From Curtobacterium sp. MMLR14_010 (GTDB taxonomy: Bacteria > Actinomycetota > Actinomycetes > Actinomycetales > Microbacteriaceae): a DNA stretch of 48,579 bases. A model generated the notes under the pieces. That model saw nothing but the letters and a program-made list of their open reading frames with translations. It had not been told where the DNA came from and did not search any database. Shown in pieces: positions 37,537 through 47,100 of this stretch. The translations under genes were made by a program, and so were the position numbers. The stretch's first letter is position 1. Each line of letters starts with the position of its first letter. Location: the NCBI RefSeq assembly GCF_001865015.1, contig NZ_MJGV01000018.1, forward strand, positions 63,170 to 111,748, written 5' to 3'.

Positions 37537-37553
37537 CGGGCTGACGGGCTGCC

Positions 37554-37711
37554 GGACTGACGGACTGGAGGCTCGGCGCGACCTGGCACCGAGCCTCCAG
37601 TCCGGCACACGGTCCCACCCACACCGCGTGCGATGGCAAGCGAGAACGCGCGTGGGTGGTCGGAAGATCCGACCACCCACGCGCGATTCGACCTGCCACG
37701 CGCGATTCGAC
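37554..37711 (-). repeat. Intergenic repeat element, copy B
   Basis: Read on the minus strand this carries the same ordered blocks as 14735-14878: GTCGAATCGCGCGTGG twice (37711-37696 and 37692-37677, as part of a 19-bp tandem duplication at 37679-37716), CCATCGCAC (37636-37628), then the GGAGGCTCGGTGCC hairpin and GTCCGTCAGTCC (37565-37554). It differs by an extra 18-bp perfect hairpin, 37647-37664 with 37668-37685. It fills the junction between map and trmD, which converge. Confidence 0.7.
37561..37604. terminator. Hairpin between map and trmD
   Basis: Arms 37561-37576 (CGGACTGGAGGCTCGG) and 37589-37604 pair perfectly over 16 bp with a 12-nt loop, 25 nt past the map stop. It belongs to the repeat element and can serve both converging genes. 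Confidence 0.7.
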
Positions 37712-37745
37712 CTGCCGCGGGGAACGCGACAGGGAAGGGCGCTGG

Positions 37746-38435
37746 CTACGCGTCGGGCAGCAGGTCCGGGCGGACGCGCCGCGTCCGCTCCACCTGCTGC
37801 TCGTGCCGCCACGCGGCGATGCGCCCGTGGTGGCCGGAGAGCAGGACCTCGGGCACGTCGTGGTCACGCCAGGCGGCGGGCTTCGTGTACGAGGGGTACT
37901 CGAGCAGGCCGTCCTCGTGGGACTCCTCGACGAGTGACTCGGGGTTGCCGACCACGCCGGGCACCAGGCGACCGACGGCCTCGATCATGGCCATGGCTGC
38001 GACCTCGCCGCCGTTGAGCACGTAGTCGCCGAGGGACAGCTCGACGACCGAGCACCGCGACGCCGCCCACGCGAAGACGCGGGCGTCGATGCCCTCGTAC
38101 CGCCCGCAGGCGAAGACGAGGTGGTCGTGGTCCGCGAGCGACCGGGCGATCGACTGCCGGAACGGCGTGCCGGCCGGGGTCGGGACGACGAGCGTCGACG
38201 ACCCGTCGGGACGCAGGATCGCGTCCAGCGCCTGGGCCCACGGCTCGGGCTTCATCACCATGCCGGCACCGCCGCCGTACGGGGTGTCGTCGACGGTGCG
38301 GTGCCGGTCGGTCGTCCAGCTGCGCAGGTCGTGCACGTGCAGGTCGAGGAGCCCGCCCTGCCGCGCCTTCCCGAGGAGCGAGACGTCGAGGACGCCGAAG
38401 AACTCCGGGAAGATCGTGACGATGTCGATGCGCAC
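37746..38435 (-). CDS. trmD: tRNA (guanine-37-N1)-methyltransferase
   Basis: TrmD methylates G37 of tRNAs reading CNN codons, preventing frameshifts. The 229-residue SPOUT-class protein begins [13 protein letters not shown]. It has [17 protein letters not shown], the SAM-knot stretches [13 protein letters not shown] and [20 protein letters not shown], and the C-terminal [13 protein letters not shown]. The trmD start lies 4 nt after the rimM stop. Confidence 0.97.
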   Translation of the reverse strand: MRIDIVTIFPEFFGVLDVSLLGKARQGGLLDLHVHDLRSWTTDRHRTVDDTPYGGGAGMVMKPEPWAQALDAILRPDGSSTLVVPTPAGTPFRQSIARSLADHDHLVFACGRYEGIDARVFAWAASRCSVVELSLGDYVLNGGEVAAMAMIEAVGRLVPGVVGNPESLVEESHEDGLLEYPSYTKPAAWRDHDVPEVLLSGHHGRIAAWRHEQQVERTRRVRPDLLPDA

Positions 38436-38439
38436 GGCG

Positions 38440-39084
38440 CTAGGACTCGTCGTCGGGGGCGGGACTCGACGCGACGGCGGACGGCGGCTCGGGCGTCGCC
38501 ATCTCGGCGATCGGGTCCTCGAACAGGCCGGTCGGCGGGGTCACCGTGACGGTGCCGGCGGCGATGTCGACCGCCGGGACGATCGCGGAGACGAAGGGCA
38601 CCAGGACCTCGCCACGGTCGTCGGTGTCGACGGCGAGCAGGTCCTGCGCCGGCATGTGGTCGACGCGGGCGACCGTGCCGACCTGGACGCCGTCGCGGAG
38701 GACGCGGAGGCCGACCAGCTGGTGGTCGTACCAGGCGTCGTCCTCGCCCGTCTCCTCGTCGGGGTCCTGGTCGACCCAGAGGATGGCCCGTGCGAGGGTC
38801 TCGGCGCCGGAACGGTCCGTGATGCCCTCGAAGAAGGCGACCGCGTGGCCGTTGTACCAGCGGAGCTCGTCGATGGCGAGCGTCTTGCCCGACCAGGGAG
38901 AGTCCTCGGGGACCTGGAGCGTGAAGACCGCTCCGTGCGTGAACCGACGATCCGGGTCGTCGGTGTAGAGCTCGAGCTTGAGACCGCCCTTGAGCCCGTG
39001 CGCCTTGGTGATGCGACCCACCCGGACCTGGGTCGCCTCGTCAGGAATCGGAGTCGACCACGTCGACCCGCACCCGCTTGCCAT
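38440..39084 (-). CDS. rimM: Ribosome maturation factor RimM
   Basis: RimM assists assembly of the 30S head. The conserved part begins [25 protein letters not shown], with the two beta-barrel domains following and the DLLAV and [10 protein letters not shown] segments in the PRC domain. The start is uncertain: ATG 39084 gives 214 residues and overlaps khpA by 44 nt, while the only other canonical start, GTG 39021, would remove residues before the first core strand. I keep the ATG. The C-terminal 20 residues are Pro/Ser-rich. Confidence 0.92.
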   Translation of the reverse strand: MASGCGSTWSTPIPDEATQVRVGRITKAHGLKGGLKLELYTDDPDRRFTHGAVFTLQVPEDSPWSGKTLAIDELRWYNGHAVAFFEGITDRSGAETLARAILWVDQDPDEETGEDDAWYDHQLVGLRVLRDGVQVGTVARVDHMPAQDLLAVDTDDRGEVLVPFVSAIVPAVDIAAGTVTVTPPTGLFEDPIAEMATPEPPSAVASSPAPDDES

Positions 39085-39277
39085 CGGCCAGAGCCGTGAC
39101 GAGGGTGCGGAGCGCCTTGGCGGTCCGACCGGCGCGTCCGATCACGCGGCCGAGGTCCTCGGGGTGCACGTGCACCTCGAGGACCTCGCCCCGCGCGGAG
39201 GTGGAACTGGCGACGCGCACGTCGTCAGGGTGATCGACGATCCCCTTGACGAGGTGCGTCAGCGCAGATTCGAGCAA
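39041..39277 (-). CDS. khpA: KH-domain RNA-binding protein KhpA
   Basis: A small single-KH protein that binds RNA, and in Gram-positives pairs with KhpB. The 78-residue protein starts at TTG 39277, 5 nt after the rpsP stop. It shows ALTHLVKGIVDHPDDV, the KH loop DLGRVIGRAGRTAKALRTL (GxxG form GRAG) and a short acidic tail. The start codon is unusual, but family alignment and the tight rpsP spacing support it. Confidence 0.93.
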   Translation of the reverse strand: MLESALTHLVKGIVDHPDDVRVASSTSARGEVLEVHVHPEDLGRVIGRAGRTAKALRTLVTALADGKRVRVDVVDSDS

Positions 39278-39282
39278 GGTCG

Positions 39283-39693
39283 TTACGCCTCGGTCGTCTC
39301 GGCGTCGTCGGCCGACTCGGCGGGAGCGGCCGGGGCCTTCTTCTCCGTCTTCGGCTTGAGGACGGCCTTCTTGGTCGAGTCGACCGTGAAGGGCTGCTTC
39401 GGCTCGGCGACCTTCACCTTGGAGGTGGTGTCGGCCTCGCCCTTGAACTTGGCCCAGTCACCGGTGAGCTTGAGGAGTGCGGCGACCTGCTCGGTCGGCT
39501 GTGCGCCGACGCCGAGCCAGTACAGTGCGCGCTCCGACTCGATCTTGATGACCGAGGGCTCCTCGGTCGGGTGGTACTGACCGATCTCCTCGATGACGCG
39601 ACCGTCGCGCTTGGTGCGCGAGTCGGCGACGACGACACGGTAGTACGGCGCCCGGATCTTACCGAGACGCTTGAGACGGATCTTGACAGCCAC
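39283..39693 (-). CDS. rpsP: 30S ribosomal protein S16
   Basis: S16 is needed for 30S assembly. From GTG 39693 the protein has 136 residues; AGGAG lies 5 nt upstream. The core is [37 protein letters not shown] and the later [12 protein letters not shown]. An extra C-terminal stretch of about 50 residues rich in Lys, Ala and Glu follows, as is common in actinobacterial S16. It leads the rpsP-khpA-rimM-trmD operon. Confidence 0.96.
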   Translation of the reverse strand: MAVKIRLKRLGKIRAPYYRVVVADSRTKRDGRVIEEIGQYHPTEEPSVIKIESERALYWLGVGAQPTEQVAALLKLTGDWAKFKGEADTTSKVKVAEPKQPFTVDSTKKAVLKPKTEKKAPAAPAESADDAETTEA

Positions 39694-39861
39694 AAATGCT
39701 CCTGTTGCGTGTTGTTGTGGTTGAACCGGAACCGCGGGCGTGGGGGCACACACGGTGGAAGCTCGAGAGATACGTGATCCGCTGGATAGAGGGTCGAGCG
39801 GACACGTTTCGACCGTTCATTCTTGCAGGTTTCCGAGCGAGAAGCGAGCCAGGACGCGCCG

Positions 39862-41994
39862 TCACGGTGCGAGTGTCCGCACCGCCTCCAGCGCCTCGCT
39901 CGTCGCGCGGACGGCGTCGACGCTCCGGGCGTCGCGTGCGCCGCCCACGACGGCGAACGGCACGCCGGCGTCCTGGAGGCTCGACACCAGTCCGGTGGGG
40001 TCGTCACCGTCCGCGCCGAGAGCGCTCTCCTGGCCGGCGCAGATCACCACGTGGTCCGCTGGGACGGCCCGATCCTCGCCGTCCTCGTCACGGATCCAGA
40101 GCGTGCCCGGCTCGATGCGCAGGTACTCCTGCACGCCGCCGACCATGCTCACACCCGCGTCACGGAGCCGACCGAGTGCGACCCACCGGGACGTCAGGCC
40201 GACGCCCTGGCCGAACTTGCCCGTGCGTCGGAGCACGGTGACCTGGTCACCGGGGCGGATCGTCCGCGTGGCTGCCGGCTCGCGCTGGGGCAGGTCGCCG
40301 ACGACGTCCCGCGCCACCGAGAGGTCCCAGCGGGCGGCGAACTCCCCCGCACGCACGGCCTCGTCCGGCGACTCGGTGAGGAAGGCCGCGGTGTCGACGC
40401 CGATGCCGCCGCCACCGATGACCGCGACGGTGCCCTCGGGGACGCCCTCGGTCAGCGCCCGCTCGTACGACACGACGTGCGGCAGGTCAGCGCCGGGGAC
40501 GTCGACCACGCGGGGCAGGACCCCGGGGGCGAGCACCACGGCGTCGCTGTCGAGCAGGTCCGCGGCGGTCGCCGGGCGCCCGAGCTGCACGGTCGCACCG
40601 CGCTCGTCGAGCTCGGCACGGGCCGCGCGGACGGTGGCGGCGTAGTCCTCCTTGCCCGGGACGACGGCGGCGAGCCCGAACTGGCCGCCGAGCCGGTCGG
40701 AGGCCTCCCACAGGGTCACGCGGTGGCCACGACGGGCGGCGTCGACCGCGGCAGCGAGCCCCGCCGGTCCCCCGCCGACGACGTCGACGCGCTTCGGTTC
40801 GGTCGTCGGGCGGAGCGGGAAGGCGAGCTCGCGTCCGGCGCGGGGGTTGACGAGGCACGACACGGGCGCGCCGACGATCGAGCGGTCCAGGCAGGCCTGG
40901 TTGCAGCCGATGCACGTGTTCACCAGGGCGAAGCGGCCCTCGAGCGAACGGGCCACGATGGCGGGGTCGGCGAGGAACGGGCGCGCCAGGGCCACGGCGT
41001 CGATGAGCCCGTCGGCGAGCACGGCCTCACCGTCGCGCAGGTCCGTCATCCGGTTCGAGGCGATGACCCGCACGTCCGGGTACGGCGACTCGCGGACGAC
41101 CCGGGCGATGCGCCGCGCGTAGGACAGCCACGCGCCGTGCGGCACGGCGGCCTGGACGGTGGGCGTCCGGGACTCGTGCCAGCCGATGCCGACCGAGATG
41201 CCGTCGAGGCCGAGCGGCAGCAGGTCGTGCACCAGGGCGTCGACGTCGTCCGGGGTCGAGGACCCGGGCATCAGGTCGGCGCCGGACAGTCGGATCGTCA
41301 CGGCGAGGTCGGGCACGGCGTCCCGCACGGCCCGGACGACGGCCACCGGGAACCGTCGACGGCGCTCGGGCGAGCCGCCCCAGGCGTCGTCGCGCAGGTT
41401 CGTCAGCGGCGAGTGGAACTGGTTGATGAGGTAGCCCTCGGACGCCATGATCTCGACGCCGTCGAAGCCGATGGCACGGGCCGAGCGTGCCGCGGCGGCG
41501 AAGTCCTCGATGGTCCGCTCGACCTCGTCCGCCGTGAGCTCGGTCGGCACCACGCCCCGTGCAGCCGCCCAGGGCAGCGCCGACGGTGCGACCGCTCGTT
41601 GGGGGTCGCCGTGCCGGTCGACCATGCCGCCCACGAGTGCGTACCGCCCGGCGTGGAAGAGCTGCGCGAGGATCGTGCCGCCCTCCTGGTGCACGGCGTC
41701 GACCGCGACCCGGAAGCGCTCGTCGGCGCCGTCCGCGCCGAACACGGCGAAGTCGGGACCGCCGCGGGCCTCGTCGCTGACCGCGATGCCGCCGGTGATG
41801 ATGCAGGCCGCTCCCCCGGCGGCACGTTCACGGTAGAACGCCGCCATGCCGGCTCCGCCGTCGTCGTGGACCTCGAGCCCGGTGTGCATCGACCCCATGA
41901 CCACCCGGTTGCCCAGGTGCAGCGGGCCGAGCGTCCACGCGGACGCGACGGCGGTGACGGCGGTGACGGCGGTGTCAGGAGCGGCGAGGGTCAC
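39862..41994 (-). CDS. FadH-type 2,4-dienoyl-CoA reductase, cyclohexanecarboxyl-CoA cassette
   Basis: A flavin/iron-sulfur enoate reductase of 710 residues with the full FadH domain order: FMN barrel (about 18-350), a 4Fe-4S cluster bound by C361, C364, C368 and C380, then an FAD/NADPH domain starting VDVVGGGPAGLAAAV (about 404). Y188 in SEGYLINQF and H273 in IGWHESRTPT match the active-site Tyr and His of E. coli FadH. Start GTG 41994 lies 2 nt after the reductase gene stop, so translation is coupled. It is the likely counterpart of the dienoyl-reductase gene in the ansatrienin cassette, which reduces a ring-diene CoA ester. A separate role in fatty-acid breakdown is possible; the neighbours argue otherwise. 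Confidence 0.9.
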   Translation of the reverse strand: MTLAAPDTAVTAVTAVASAWTLGPLHLGNRVVMGSMHTGLEVHDDGGAGMAAFYRERAAGGAACIITGGIAVSDEARGGPDFAVFGADGADERFRVAVDAVHQEGGTILAQLFHAGRYALVGGMVDRHGDPQRAVAPSALPWAAARGVVPTELTADEVERTIEDFAAAARSARAIGFDGVEIMASEGYLINQFHSPLTNLRDDAWGGSPERRRRFPVAVVRAVRDAVPDLAVTIRLSGADLMPGSSTPDDVDALVHDLLPLGLDGISVGIGWHESRTPTVQAAVPHGAWLSYARRIARVVRESPYPDVRVIASNRMTDLRDGEAVLADGLIDAVALARPFLADPAIVARSLEGRFALVNTCIGCNQACLDRSIVGAPVSCLVNPRAGRELAFPLRPTTEPKRVDVVGGGPAGLAAAVDAARRGHRVTLWEASDRLGGQFGLAAVVPGKEDYAATVRAARAELDERGATVQLGRPATAADLLDSDAVVLAPGVLPRVVDVPGADLPHVVSYERALTEGVPEGTVAVIGGGGIGVDTAAFLTESPDEAVRAGEFAARWDLSVARDVVGDLPQREPAATRTIRPGDQVTVLRRTGKFGQGVGLTSRWVALGRLRDAGVSMVGGVQEYLRIEPGTLWIRDEDGEDRAVPADHVVICAGQESALGADGDDPTGLVSSLQDAGVPFAVVGGARDARSVDAVRATSEALEAVRTLAP

Positions 41995-41996
41995 GA

Positions 41997-42875
41997 CTAC
42001 TCCCCGACGTCGCCCATGACGGACGGCCCCTTGGGACCGCCAGCGCCCTCGGCGCCGTCACCCGGCAGGACGGCGTCCCGCAGCGGCGAGGTGGTGTCCG
42101 ACCAGAACGGCGGCGCGACGACGGTGATGCCGCCGTCGACGGAGAGGATCTGCCCCGTGATGTAGGACGCCTTGTCGGAGAGCAGGAAGTCCACCGCGTC
42201 GGCCATGTCGTCCGCGGTGCCCGGGCGCTGCAGCGGCACCTTCGACAGGACGGACTCCATCGGCGCCATGCCCGGCACCGCGTTGTAGAAGTAGTCGAGC
42301 GAGTCGGTGTCGATGAGCCCGCCGTTGACCGCGTTCACCGTGATCTGGCGCGGGCCGAACTCCACCGCCATGTACTGCATGTACGACTCGGTCATGGCCT
42401 TGGCGGCACCGAGTGCTGCGTAGGTCGGGAAGGCGCGCAGCGACCCGTACGAGGTCACGACGACGATCCGCCCGCCGCGGTCCATCAGCTCGGCGGCACG
42501 CTGGGCGCCGAGCACGAAGGACCGGGCGTTCGTGGCGTAGCTGCGGTCGAGGTGGTGCAGCTTCAGGTCCGCGACGGGCTTGAACGCGCTGGCGGCGGCG
42601 TTCGCGACGAACATGTCGAGCCGGCCGTAGGTGTCCCGCACCAGGTCGAACATGGCGTCGAGCGACGCCGGGTCCTCGATGTCGGCCTGCACCGTGATGC
42701 CGTCGCCGCCCGCGGCGCGGACGTCGGCGAGGGACTCCTCGGCCAGGTCCGCGTTCTTCTTGTAGTTGATCACGACGGTCACGCCGCGCGCGCCGAGCTT
42801 CTGCGCGAGCAGGCGGCCGATGCCGCGCGACGCGCCGGTGATCAGGGCGATGGGTGCGGTGCTGGGGTCGGTCAC
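41997..42875 (-). CDS. SDR enoyl-CoA reductase, ChcA-like (1-cyclohexenylcarbonyl-CoA reductase)
   Basis: The 292-residue short-chain reductase has the cofactor motif GASRGIG (14-20), NAAASAFKP and active residues Y152 and K159. The pair is spaced Tyr-x6-Lys, not Tyr-x3-Lys. That spacing marks enoyl-thioester reductases (FabI and FabL), and the stretches GRLDMFVANAA, SYGSLRAF and VNAVNGGLIDTD resemble FabL. It therefore probably reduces a carbon-carbon double bond of a CoA or ACP ester. In the cassette this fits ChcA, which saturates the ring alkenes on the way to cyclohexanecarboxyl-CoA. The GTG start has AGAGGA upstream. A terminator-like hairpin separates it from the dehydrogenase gene, and the FadH-type gene follows after 2 nt. 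Confidence 0.85.
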   Translation of the reverse strand: MTDPSTAPIALITGASRGIGRLLAQKLGARGVTVVINYKKNADLAEESLADVRAAGGDGITVQADIEDPASLDAMFDLVRDTYGRLDMFVANAAASAFKPVADLKLHHLDRSYATNARSFVLGAQRAAELMDRGGRIVVVTSYGSLRAFPTYAALGAAKAMTESYMQYMAVEFGPRQITVNAVNGGLIDTDSLDYFYNAVPGMAPMESVLSKVPLQRPGTADDMADAVDFLLSDKASYITGQILSVDGGITVVAPPFWSDTTSPLRDAVLPGDGAEGAGGPKGPSVMGDVGE

Positions 42876-42907
42876 GTGAGTCCTCTTCGTGCGTGTGCAG
42901 GGGCGGA

Positions 42908-42948
42908 CGGGAGGCTCGTGGCGGGCCCCGCCACGGGCCTCCTGCCCG
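42908..42948 (-). terminator. Terminator-like hairpin inside the four-gene cassette
   Basis: Arms around 42908-42924 (CGGGAGGCTCGTGGCGG) and 42929-42948 form a stem of about 16 bp with G-T pairs. It lies in the 88-bp gap between the dehydrogenase stop and the SDR start. The GGGAGGCTCG core is shared with other hairpins here. Because genes on both sides belong to one pathway, it may attenuate rather than end transcription. Confidence 0.6.
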
Positions 42949-42963
42949 GTTGTCGGTTGCGTC

Positions 42964-44133
42964 CTAGAAGCCGGCCTGGCCGGTCACGACGGCGCGGCCG
43001 ACGATGAGCTTCTGGATCTCGTTGGTGCCCTCTTCGAAGCGCTGTGCGCGGGCGTCGCGGTAGACCCGCTCGATCGCGTTGCGCTTCCAGTAGCCCTGCC
43101 CACCGTGCACCTGCAGCGCCTTGTCGGTCACGCGGGCGAGCATGTCGACCGCGATCATCTTCGAGGCGCTGGAGAGCGTGCCGGCGTCCGGGCGGCCCTC
43201 CTCGTAGGCGCGGGCGGCCTCGAGCACGAGGGCCCGGGCGGCGGCGATGTCGGCGTAGTTCTCGGCGAGGTAGAACTGGATCGCCTGGCGCGTGGCGAGC
43301 TTCTTGCCGAAGGTCTCGCGCTCGTTCGCGTACTCGACGGCGAGCTCGTTGGCCCGCTCGGCCAGGCCGACGGCGCTCATCGCGACCGAGATGCGGCTCG
43401 GGAGCAGGAAGCCGCCGAGCGCGACCTCGAGCCCCTGGCCCTCGTCGCCGAGCCGGGCGCTGGCCGGGATCGGGGTGTCGGTGAAGCGGAGGATCGCGTG
43501 GTCGGTGCCGCGGATGCCCATGGTGTCGGAGTCGTCGATCACCTCGGCGCCGGGCAGCCCCGTGTTCGGCATGAGGAACGCGACGGTGCCGTCCTGGCCC
43601 GTGGTGCCCTCGAGCCGGGCCGCGATGAGCCAGTAGTCGCACTTCACACCGAACGTGATGAGGTGCTTCTCGCCGTTCATCACGTACGTGTCGCCCTCGC
43701 GGCGGACCGTCGTGCGGATGTCGGCGCCGGTGCCGGCCGTCGCCTCGGTCAGGGTGAAGGCGACGAGCTTGTCACCGGCGACCGAGGGCTTGACGACCTG
43801 CTCGATCTGCTCCGGGGAGGCGTACGGGGCCATCGCCCGCCAGGTGCCGTTGATGACGTGCACGAGCATCCGGATCGACGCGTGCGAGCGCGAGATGATC
43901 TCCATCACCTCGAGGTAGCGGGAGAACGGGATGTCCCGGCCGCCGAGCTCGACGGGTGCCGCGAGGCTCAGCCATCCGCGTTCCTTGAGCTCCTGGAACA
44001 GCTCGGGCGCGACCTGGCCGGTGCGCTCGATCTCGTTCGCCCAGTCCTCGCCGCGGGTGCGGACCCACTCGGTGACCTCGGCCTTGAGCTCCTGGAGGTC
44101 CTGCTCGGTCGCGGGTTCCATGACCATCGTCAT
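42964..44133 (-). CDS. Acyl-CoA dehydrogenase family protein, cyclohexanecarboxyl-CoA cassette
   Basis: A 389-residue FAD enzyme with the three-domain acyl-CoA dehydrogenase fold. FAD contact stretches are AFTLTEATAGTGADIRT and GEKHLITFG; the C-terminal domain has ETFGKKLATRQAIQFYLAE, QVHGGQGYWKRNAIERVYRD and the catalytic-base motif FEEGTNEIQ, with E368 as the likely base. It starts 4 nt after the stop of the fusion gene, with GAAGGAG upstream. In the ansatrienin and phoslactomycin cassettes an acyl-CoA-dehydrogenase homologue accompanies ChcA, and this is the probable counterpart. Its precise step there is not firmly known to me. Confidence 0.9.
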   Translation of the reverse strand: MTMVMEPATEQDLQELKAEVTEWVRTRGEDWANEIERTGQVAPELFQELKERGWLSLAAPVELGGRDIPFSRYLEVMEIISRSHASIRMLVHVINGTWRAMAPYASPEQIEQVVKPSVAGDKLVAFTLTEATAGTGADIRTTVRREGDTYVMNGEKHLITFGVKCDYWLIAARLEGTTGQDGTVAFLMPNTGLPGAEVIDDSDTMGIRGTDHAILRFTDTPIPASARLGDEGQGLEVALGGFLLPSRISVAMSAVGLAERANELAVEYANERETFGKKLATRQAIQFYLAENYADIAAARALVLEAARAYEEGRPDAGTLSSASKMIAVDMLARVTDKALQVHGGQGYWKRNAIERVYRDARAQRFEEGTNEIQKLIVGRAVVTGQAGF

Positions 44134-44137
44134 CGTC

Positions 44138-47100
44138 TCAGTTCTCCTTCGTGCTCACGAGCGCGGCGACCTGCTCGCGCAGGACGTTCTTCTGGACCTT
44201 GCCGACCGCGTTGCGCGGCAGCTCGTCGATGTACTCGAGCCGCTCGGGCCAGTAGTACCTGCTGACGCCGGCGTTCTCCAGGTACTGCTGCATGCCGGCG
44301 AAGTCGAGCGGCTCGTCGGCCCGTGCCGACACCACGTAGGCGCAGGCCCGCTCACCGAGGCGCGCGTCGGGCATCGCCACGATCGCGACGTCCGTCACGA
44401 GCGGGTGCTGGTAGAGCAGGTTCTCGATCTCCACGACGGGGATCTTCTCACCGCCGCGGTTGATGACGTCCTTGACGCGACCGGTGATCGAGAGGAAGCC
44501 GTTGGCGTCCACCTTCGCCAGGTCGCCGGTGCGGTACCAGCCGTCGGGGGTGAAGACGTCGTCGGTCAGGTCGGGGCGGTCGAGGTAGCCGTCGAACATC
44601 GTCGGCGAGGACAGCTCGAAGTTGCCCTCGGTGTCCGCCGGCAGCTCGGTGCCCTCGTCGTCGACGATGCGGATGCTGATGCCCGGGAGCGCCCGGCCGT
44701 CGTGGCCGTACGCCGCGGCGGGGTCGTCGCTCGGGCTGGAGAGCGCACCGAGGCAGGTCTCGCTGGTGCCGAACGCGCCGAGGATCGCCGTGCCGAGCAC
44801 CGTGGCGGCCCGCTGCGCGAGGGCACGGGGCACCGCGGCGCCGGTCGGCACGAAGATGCGCAGGCTCTCCGGTGCCGGGGCGCCGGCCTCGACCAGGTCG
44901 ACCAGGTCGGTGAGGAACGGCGTCGCGCACTGCACGAACGTCGCTCCCGCCGCGCCGAAGGCCTGCTCGAGGGCCCCGCGGCCGTCCCACACGGGCTGGA
45001 TCACCTGCGGTGCGCCGAGCCGGAACGCCAGCAGCATGCCGTAGAGGAACCCGGTCTGGTGTGCGAGCGGCGACGGGATGTAGATCCGGTCCTCGCTCGT
45101 CAGCCCGGACTGCGCCACGTGCATCGCGGTGGCCAGGCCGAGCGTGCGGTGCGGGTGCTGGACGCCCTTCGGCTCGCCGGTGGTGCCGGAGGTGAAGAGC
45201 AGCTGGCAGATGTCGTCCGGGGTCGGGGCGTGCGAGCGGATCTGCTCGACGTCGACCTGCACCGAGCCGAGCGCGGTGTCCCAGTAGCGCCAGTTCCACT
45301 CGCTCGCGGCGACCCGCTCGAAGGCGTCGGCGGGCACGGGCGGCTGGTTCGTCGGGGTCTCCCCCGGGCCACGGGCCTCGGAGCGCAGCACGATCACGTG
45401 CTCGACCGCGAGCCGGCGCTTCTGGGCGGCGGCCTCGTCGATGACGTCGAGGAGCTCCAGGGCCGGGCGGCGCTTGCGGAAGACGTTCGGCAGGAAGACC
45501 ACGCGGGCACGGGACCGTGCGAGCGTCATGGTGGTCTCGCGTGGACCGAACACCGGCATGATCGGCGTGGCGACGGCGCCGATCTGGATCGCCCCGAGGG
45601 TGATCGAGACGAACTCGCGCCAGTTCGGGAGCTGCATCGCGACGGACTCGCCGCGGCGCACCCCGAGCTCGAGGAGCAGGGCAGACACCCGGTCGGCCTC
45701 GTCCTGCAGCTCGCGCCACGTCGTGTTGACCGGCTCCGGACCGCCGACCTCGATCACGGCGAGGCCGTCGGGGTCGGTCTCGGCGAGCGAGCGCACCTTC
45801 TCGCTGAGGACGAGCGGTTCGGCGTCGACCCCGGCGAGCGCCGGCAGGTCCTCGGCGCGGGCGGCCGCGGTGGGGTCCTCGCCGAGGTCGGTGCGCTGGT
45901 CGACGACCTCGGCACGGTCGGCGCGGACCTCGGCCTCGGCGGTCGCGGCTTCGGCGTCGCCGACCTCCATGTCGAGGCCGACGGAGTTCATCGCCTCGAG
46001 GAAGGTCGGGTACGAGATCCGGTAGGCCCTGGGGTAGGTGAGCGCGGAGACGCCCTCGGCCCGGGTCGCGGCGACGGCCAGGGACATCAGCACGCGGTGG
46101 TCGTTGAACGACGACATCGACGCGCCCTGCAGCGCCCCGGCGCCCACACCCGTGACCCGGAGCTCGTCGGCGCCCTGCTCGGCGCGGCCGCCCATCCGGT
46201 TGAGCTGGAGCATCGCGGCGACGCGGTCGGACTCCTTCAGGCGGATGTGCGCCACGTTCCAGAGCCGGGTCGTGCCCTCGGCGAAGGTCGCCATCGTGGA
46301 CAGGACGGGCAGCAGGTCGGGGATCGGCCGGCAGTCGATGTCGAGCGGGCGCAGTGGGGAGCCGTCGTGCTCGATCCGCACGAAGCCGGTCTCCTCGTCG
46401 ATGCGCATCGGCACGCCCATCGCGGTGGCGAGGTCGAGGAACTCGCTCTCCGGGTGGTCGGTCTCCGCCGTGGTGAAGGACCGCAGGCCGCGCAGGAGCA
46501 CGTTCGACTCGCGGATGCCGGCGGCGGCGATGCCGAACGCGGCGGAGCCGATGTCCGGCGGGATGACGTAGTCGTGCGGGGTGGCCTGCTGGCCCGCGGG
46601 GATCCGGTACTCGAGCCAGTCGTCGGAGACCTCGACCCGCAGGCCGAACTGCCGCATCATCCGGACCGTCAGCTCGACGTAGGGCTGCTCGTTGAGCCGC
46701 CCGCCGGTGATGTGGATGCGGGTCTCCTGCTCGGCGAAGGGCGCGACGAGCAGCAGTCCGGACACCCACTGCGACAGGGTGCCGGCGATCGAGACGTCGC
46801 CGCCGCGGGGGCGCTTCGGCTGGACGGTGACGGGCGGGCAGTCGTTCGGGGCGTCGAGCTCGATGCCCATCTGCGTCAGCGAGGTCAGCAGGGCCTTGAT
46901 CGGGCGACGCTGGAAGTACTTCATCCCCGAGAGCGTCATCGGCTTGTCGGCCAGGGACGCCAGGCCGGTCATGAAGTACAGCGTGGTGCCGGACGACCCC
47001 ATGTTGAGCAGGCCGTCGGCGCCGCGGGAGCCGTGGTCGACGACGTCGGTGGCCTCGTACCGGCCGCCGAGCCCGGTGACGTGGTACTCGTCACCGCGGC

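Noticed and set aside
41947..41972. Short GACGGCGGT tandem repeats near the dienoyl reductase start
   Set aside because: Three 9-bp units encode TAV repeats in the flexible N-terminus; too short to suggest more than slippage.
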